DNA from: Litorimonas sp963972195
Lineage (GTDB): Bacteria; Pseudomonadota; Alphaproteobacteria; Caulobacterales; Maricaulaceae
Length of the DNA stretch: 64,000 nt
NCBI GenBank assembly: GCA_963972195.1
Contig: CAXATH010000007.1
Span: 62,001 to 126,000, forward strand
Reading direction: 5' to 3'
The notes beneath the pieces were generated by a model. That model was not told the DNA's origin, searched no databases, and saw nothing but the letters and a program-made list of their open reading frames with translations. The translations under genes were made by a program, and so were the position numbers. Shown piece by piece: positions 59,746-64,000 of the stretch. Each line of letters opens with the position of its first letter. The stretch's first letter is position 1.

Positions 59746-59775
59746 GGCGGTGCATTGTGCACCGCCTATTTTTTT
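59746..59775 (+). terminator. orphan + strand terminator 2
   Basis: GGCGGTGC / GCACCGCC stem, 5-nt loop, then TATTTTTTT. It reaches the 3' end of the peroxiredoxin gene on the opposite strand. Its T-run is on the + strand, so it is not the peroxiredoxin terminator by orientation. Confidence 0.7.
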
Positions 59776-60319
59776 AAGCGGCTTTTTTACGTTCTTCGCC
59801 GTTCTTCAGCCAATCCATCATAGTGTCGGCATCAGAAACTTCATATGGATCTGTTGGGCAATCGTCGCCAAAACTGTCTTCTGCGAACATTTTTTTGATT
59901 TCGCCGTCTTCGACATACATGGAATAGCGCCAGCTGCGCATGCCAAAGCCGAGATTGTCCTTTTTGACCAACATACCCATTTTACGGGTAAAGTCGCCGG
60001 AGCCATCAGGCATTAGAAAGATGTTTTTGTTTCCCTGATCCTGACCCCATTTGTACATAACAAAGGCATCATTGACGGACAGACAGACAACTTCATCCAC
60101 GCCTTGGGCTTTAAATTCTTCGTATAGCTCATCATAACGGGGGAGGTGTGATGTCGAGCAAGTTGGTGTGAACGCGCCGGGAAGGGCGAATAGCACAACG
60201 TTCTTACCGGCGAAAAAATCAGCGGTTTCGATTTCTTTCCACTCGAACGGGTTAGGGCCTTCGAGAGCGTCGTTTCTGACGCGGGTTTTAAGGGTGACAT
60301 TAGGGATACGGTTACGCAT
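59774..60319 (-). CDS. Prx5-type peroxiredoxin
   Basis: 181-residue peroxiredoxin from the ATG at 60319 (AGAGGAACC upstream; a longer frame exists without support). The peroxidatic site is LFALPGAFTPTCSTSHLP (P-x3-T-x2-C). The resolving cysteine may be in DDCPTDPYEVSD, or the enzyme may use glutathione or glutaredoxin as Prx5/PrxQ-like enzymes do. It reduces peroxides in the cytosol. Confidence 0.9.
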   Translation of the reverse strand: MRNRIPNVTLKTRVRNDALEGPNPFEWKEIETADFFAGKNVVLFALPGAFTPTCSTSHLPRYDELYEEFKAQGVDEVVCLSVNDAFVMYKWGQDQGNKNIFLMPDGSGDFTRKMGMLVKKDNLGFGMRSWRYSMYVEDGEIKKMFAEDSFGDDCPTDPYEVSDADTMMDWLKNGEERKKAA

Positions 60320-60497
60320 GTGGTTCCTCTTTCTTTGAATTTCACACGTCATATAAGCGCCTAAAAATCTCCTTCAAGGGCCATATTTAGATTCATGTGT
60401 AAAGCCGTCCCGCAAGCCATTTTTGTGTCGAAAAACTCCTTGTTTTGCCCAAAAGAATATCAAGGGCGGATAAGTCGTTTGGAATAAGTTCAGGAGG

Positions 60498-61979
60498 CTA
60501 TTCTTCCAGCATTTTCTGGACGGCTGAAACAAAGTTGTCCCGGCTAACGGTTTCCTGAGCGGGCCTAGTCGATTTCCACTCTTCATTCGACTCAATAGCT
60601 TTGGCGGCCTTCGCCCCCTCATAAAGATCTTTTAGCGTCACTTCGCCTTTTGCCATCTCATCACTACCGACGAGAACAGCAATTTGAGAATTCCGGCGAT
60701 CCGCATATTTCATCTGCTTGGTGACGTTTCCCGACCCAACAAAGACTTCGGCGCGAATATCGGAGGCGCGGAGCTCAGCGGCCATTTTAAAATATTCGCC
60801 CATTAGAGATTTATCAAATGCGCAGATAATAACTGGTGGTTTCACACTGTGTTCCAATGCGTCCATGCGCTCGAGTGCAGAGAGGAAGCGTGAGACGCCA
60901 AAACTGAAACCTGTTGCAGGGACTTGTTGTCCCCGGAAGCGAGACACCAGACCATCATAGCGCCCACCGCCGCCAATAGAGCCAATACGGACAGGCCGGC
61001 CTTTGCGGTCACGTATGTTTGCAAGGAGTTCAGCCTCGAAAACCGGGCCGGTATAGTAGCCGAGTCCGCGTACGATAGAGGTATCAAAACTCACTCGGTC
61101 CGGACCAAAGCCAGTAGAGGTAAGAATTTTATCAATGGAGGCAAGCTCTGCGCACCCCTCCAGCCCACGCTTGGATTGACCGACAAGGGCCTCAAGTGTG
61201 GCAATGGTTTTTCCGCGATCTTCGTCTGATGCCGTGGTAAAACCTAAAACGGCTTTTATTCCGGCGGGATTGAGTTTCGCGCCTTCTGTATAGTCGCCGC
61301 TTTCATCTTCGCGTCCTTCGCCAAGCAGACTTTCGACGCCCTCTTCGCCGAGGCGATCTAGCTTATCGATAGCGCGCAAAACTTGAAGTCGTTGAATGGC
61401 GCCCTCTTCGGTGTTGGGTACGCCTGAGCTCTCCAAAATGCCGTCTAGAAGTTTCCGGTTGTTGACCCTGACAGCATATTGGCCGTCTTTAAGGCCCGCA
61501 GCCCGCATGACTTCTGCGGCAAGCATAATCATTTCCGTATCTGCGGCCGGACCTGCGGCCCCAACTGAATCGGCGTCGCATTGTACAAACTCTCTAAACC
61601 GCCCAGGGCCGGGTTTTTCATTACGAAAAACACTTCCCGCTTGATACCGACGATATGGTTTGGCGAGGCTATCGTAATTCTCGGCGACAAAACGGGCGAG
61701 AGGCGCAGTCAAATCGTACCGGAGTGAGAGCCACTGCTCGTCATCATCCTGAAGTGCAAAGACACCTGTATTAGGCCGGTCGTCATCAGGTAGAAACTTT
61801 CCAAGGACATCAGCAAATTCAAAAGCGGGCGTTTGAAGGGGTTCAAAACCGTTCATATCATAAACGGAAAAGGCCGCATCAATGAGTTTCCGCTCAGCGC
61901 GCAATAGCTCCGCCGGCTTATCTTCAAATCCACGGGGACGACGGGCCTTGGGCCGGAATTGTTTTTGCTTTTTGCTCAT
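60498..61979 (-). CDS. hisS: histidyl-tRNA synthetase
   Basis: Class II synthetase, 493 residues, slightly long. Motif 2: RRYQAGSVFRNEKPGPGRFR, followed by EFVQCDAD. The His-specific motif is VRGLGYYTGPVFEAE, and motif 3 is ATGFSFGVSRFL. The C-terminal anticodon domain includes RRNSQIAVLVGSDEMAKGEV. It is 39 bp after the PPIase gene in a pgi-PPIase-hisS run. Confidence 0.97.
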   Translation of the reverse strand: MSKKQKQFRPKARRPRGFEDKPAELLRAERKLIDAAFSVYDMNGFEPLQTPAFEFADVLGKFLPDDDRPNTGVFALQDDDEQWLSLRYDLTAPLARFVAENYDSLAKPYRRYQAGSVFRNEKPGPGRFREFVQCDADSVGAAGPAADTEMIMLAAEVMRAAGLKDGQYAVRVNNRKLLDGILESSGVPNTEEGAIQRLQVLRAIDKLDRLGEEGVESLLGEGREDESGDYTEGAKLNPAGIKAVLGFTTASDEDRGKTIATLEALVGQSKRGLEGCAELASIDKILTSTGFGPDRVSFDTSIVRGLGYYTGPVFEAELLANIRDRKGRPVRIGSIGGGGRYDGLVSRFRGQQVPATGFSFGVSRFLSALERMDALEHSVKPPVIICAFDKSLMGEYFKMAAELRASDIRAEVFVGSGNVTKQMKYADRRNSQIAVLVGSDEMAKGEVTLKDLYEGAKAAKAIESNEEWKSTRPAQETVSRDNFVSAVQKMLEE

Positions 61980-62018
61980 AGGTCGGGCTTTAGCGGGGTG
62001 GGAGGGCGGCGTGAACCC

Positions 62019-62624
62019 TTATTTGCGGTAGGCCAGCGTGATTTTTATCGGAACAGTCAAAATTTGACCTGTCGTCACATTATCACCGGACAAACCTTTT
62101 GCATCCATCGCTTGAATTTTGCGTGCGACATCCATCCCTGAAATAACTTTTCCAAATGTTGCATAACCTTGGCCGTCAGGATTTCGTTCGCCGCCATAAT
62201 CGAGAAAAGAGTTGTCCCCGATATTAATAAAGAAATAGGCGGCGCTGCCTGTGCCGGGCTCAGAGCGGGCAATAGACACCACGCCTTCGGTATTCGACAG
62301 TCCCGTTTCCGATGTGAGTTCATGTTCAATCAGGGGAGGGATAGGTTCGCTATCAAGACGTCCGCCCTGTATCAAGCTCATACCCATATTCAGCGGATCA
62401 TTATCGGCTCGGACGACCCGGTAAAACCCTTCGCCGTTATAATACCCATTTTCGACATAGCGCATGAAATCAGCGCCAGATATCGGCGCTTGGTCGATAT
62501 AGACCTCAATTTCGATGATTCCCAGAGTCGTTTCGAGAACAGCAATCGGACGTTTCACTGGATCCGAACACGCTGACAATCCGAGTGTGAGTACCACAAA
62601 GACAATAGAAATCAGGCGGATCAT
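62019..62624 (-). CDS. cyclophilin-type peptidyl-prolyl isomerase lipoprotein
   Basis: 201 residues from the ATG at 62624. The signal peptide ends in lipobox LSAC (C20), so this is an envelope-anchored isomerase. The cyclophilin core has FYRVVRADN (active-site Arg), LIQGG, GVVSIARSEPGTGSAAYFFI and GYATFGKVISGMDV. It assists folding of exported proteins. It lies between pgi and hisS. Confidence 0.9.
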   Translation of the reverse strand: MIRLISIVFVVLTLGLSACSDPVKRPIAVLETTLGIIEIEVYIDQAPISGADFMRYVENGYYNGEGFYRVVRADNDPLNMGMSLIQGGRLDSEPIPPLIEHELTSETGLSNTEGVVSIARSEPGTGSAAYFFINIGDNSFLDYGGERNPDGQGYATFGKVISGMDVARKIQAMDAKGLSGDNVTTGQILTVPIKITLAYRK

Positions 62625-62658
62625 AATTGTAAGCCTTAGGATATGTACGATACGAACA

Positions 62659-64000
62659 TTATACCATGCCCATGAGAGCGGTTGTGCTCGCATCATGATT
62701 GCCAGGTTTTCCGGATTTCATTTCGTCGAGAATAGTCGTCGCCAGAACTTTGCCGAGCTCAACACCCCATTGGTCAAAGCTGTTTACATTCCAGATCACG
62801 CCTTGAACAAAAACTTTATGCTCATAAAGCGCAATCAGATGGCCCAGTGCGAATGGAGAGAGTTCATCTAACGTTATTGTTGTGGACGGACGGTTGCCGG
62901 GAAAAGTTTTTTGCGGCGCAAGCGCATTCAAATCCTCTCTCTCACCTAATTCCTTCCGAACAATTTCTTCCGATTTTCCCAGCATGAGGGCTTCTGACTG
63001 GGCAAAACAATTTGCCAATAGTGCCATGTGGTGATCGTGGCGGTTTTCGTGATCTTTAAGCACAGCGACGAAATCAACCGGGGCTCCGCCATATTTTCCT
63101 TCGCTGGGGCCCTGATGTAGCCATTGGAAAAAGGCATGTTGCCCATTGGTGCCTTCATCGCCCCAAATGATGGGACAGGTGAGGCCCGCCTCTTTGCCGC
63201 CCCGTGTGATGCGCTTGCCATTGCTCTCCATTTCCAGCTGTTGGAGGAAAGCGGCCAGTTTGCGAATGCGGCGGGAATAAGGAATTACGGCGAGGCTAGA
63301 GTAATTAAGGATATTTCTGTTCCAAACTCCAACCAAAGCCATAATTACCGGCAGGTTTTCTTGCAGCGGCTGATCTCGGAAATGTTCATCCATCGCGGCC
63401 GCCCCGTCTAGGAAATCTGAAAATACATCAGGGCCGTAAGCGATTTGAAGAGAAAGGCCGACGGCGCTCCAGACGGAATAGCGCCCGCCAACCCAATCCC
63501 AGAAATCAAAAATATTTTCTTCCCGAATGCCAAAATCAACCGCCCGCGTGCGGTTGGCTGTTACGGCAAGCATATGGTCTCCGGAGTTCGCTCCAATTCC
63601 TTCAGTTAGCCAAGCCCGTGCGGATTCGCCGTTCATTTTCGTCTCTTGGGTTCCGAAGCTTTTGGAAACGATAACCACGAGGGTTTCAGCCGGGTTGAGC
63701 CCTAGGACAGCATCGTTAATCGAGGCGCCGTCTACATTTTCTGCAAACCGAAGTGTTAGGCTTTGTTCTGCGCTGGCTTGGAATCCGTCTGCAACCAAAC
63801 GGGGCCCAAGGTCCGATCCCCCAATGCCAATATGGACGATATTCTTAAATTTGCCCTCACTACGCACTTTATCTGCGAAATCAGCCATGCGTTGGCGCAT
63901 TTCACCGACGTCACTTTTTACGTCTTTAGACCCGCCGACGCCGCGTAGGGCCATATGTAATACGGCGCGGTCTTCTGAAGTGTTTACAGCTTCTCCGGCA
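62659..64000 (-). CDS. pgi: glucose-6-phosphate isomerase, partial at right edge
   Basis: The C-terminal 447 residues; the frame stays open to the window end, where AVNTSEDRAVLHMALRG matches the PGI N-terminal region, so roughly 60-100 residues are missing. Motifs: HIGIGGSDLGPRLV, WVGGRYSVWSAVGL, GTNGQHAFFQWLHQG (catalytic His/Lys region) and the C-terminal NVNSFDQWGVELGKVLA (catalytic Lys). It interconverts glucose-6-phosphate and fructose-6-phosphate. Confidence 0.96.
   Translation of the reverse strand, partial: AGEAVNTSEDRAVLHMALRGVGGSKDVKSDVGEMRQRMADFADKVRSEGKFKNIVHIGIGGSDLGPRLVADGFQASAEQSLTLRFAENVDGASINDAVLGLNPAETLVVIVSKSFGTQETKMNGESARAWLTEGIGANSGDHMLAVTANRTRAVDFGIREENIFDFWDWVGGRYSVWSAVGLSLQIAYGPDVFSDFLDGAAAMDEHFRDQPLQENLPVIMALVGVWNRNILNYSSLAVIPYSRRIRKLAAFLQQLEMESNGKRITRGGKEAGLTCPIIWGDEGTNGQHAFFQWLHQGPSEGKYGGAPVDFVAVLKDHENRHDHHMALLANCFAQSEALMLGKSEEIVRKELGEREDLNALAPQKTFPGNRPSTTITLDELSPFALGHLIALYEHKVFVQGVIWNVNSFDQWGVELGKVLATTILDEMKSGKPGNHDASTTALMGMV

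Noticed and set aside
1..64000. tRNA, rRNA, CRISPR array, prophage or insertion sequence
   Set aside because: No T-loop GTTCGA context with a cloverleaf, no rRNA-like blocks, no regularly spaced repeats, and no transposase or integrase frame.

Overview
The window comes from an alphaproteobacterium of the stalked or dimorphic group (Caulobacterales, Maricaulales or Hyphomonadales type). The grounds are a GcrA homologue, a PodJ-like polarity protein, CtrA-type TTAA-N7-TTAA sites and GANTC (CcrM) sites in cell-cycle promoters, SapC and UrcA family proteins, and the alphaproteobacterial order prmC - DUF4167 - clpB. Base composition is moderate, and lower in the fimbrial segment. The species cannot be named from the sequence. 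I found no rRNA, tRNA, CRISPR array, transposase or integrase.

Layout. 0-6.5 kb: edge-truncated ABC exporter, recQ converging on a 54-residue membrane protein, soxR with a SoxR box driving a glyoxalase-fold gene, gcrA, and a GH43 lipoprotein. 6.7-11.8 kb: ABC-2 permease, argD, a UrcA protein, argF, an EF-hand protein and a GNAT enzyme. 11.8-14.5 kb: the PodJ-like protein. 14.7-20.7 kb: a probable acyl-CoA catabolic operon headed by a LiuR-type MerR regulator with its palindromic operator (two acyl-CoA dehydrogenases, a crotonase-like protein, a PPP phosphatase, an alpha/beta hydrolase). 20.7-29 kb: a zur-thioesterase pair, sapC, a ScsB/DsbD-like reductase with a redoxin, kynureninase divergent from a lipoprotein esterase resembling kynurenine formamidase, and a flavin reductase. 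29-33.4 kb: egtB-egtD (ergothioneine type) and a divergent response regulator / HWE kinase pair. 33.5-35.7 kb: ffh-rpsP.

35.8-45.2 kb is the most accessory-looking part. It holds a chaperone-usher fimbrial cluster bracketed by imperfect direct repeats, a membrane-anchored XRE regulator followed by a beta-lactamase-fold lipoprotein, and about 0.9 kb of structured non-coding DNA with a MITE-like hairpin. 45.2-64 kb returns to core genes: infC-rpmI-rplT (infC appears to start at AUC), a GT4 glycosyltransferase, an alpha/beta hydrolase with prmC, DUF4167, clpB, a DUF4282 protein, an M23 peptidase, a YdbH-like protein, an MBL hydrolase, a peroxiredoxin, and a pgi-PPIase-hisS run that leaves the right edge.

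The genes in combination suggest an aerobic marine-type cell with redox defences (SoxR, ergothioneine, peroxiredoxin, ScsB/redoxin), fatty or branched acyl-CoA catabolism, and cell-cycle-controlled polarity. I found no wholly new system that I can prove. The best candidates are the repeat-bracketed fimbrial island, the XRE-TM sensor with its lipoprotein partner, and terminators that have no visible upstream gene and so hint at small RNAs.
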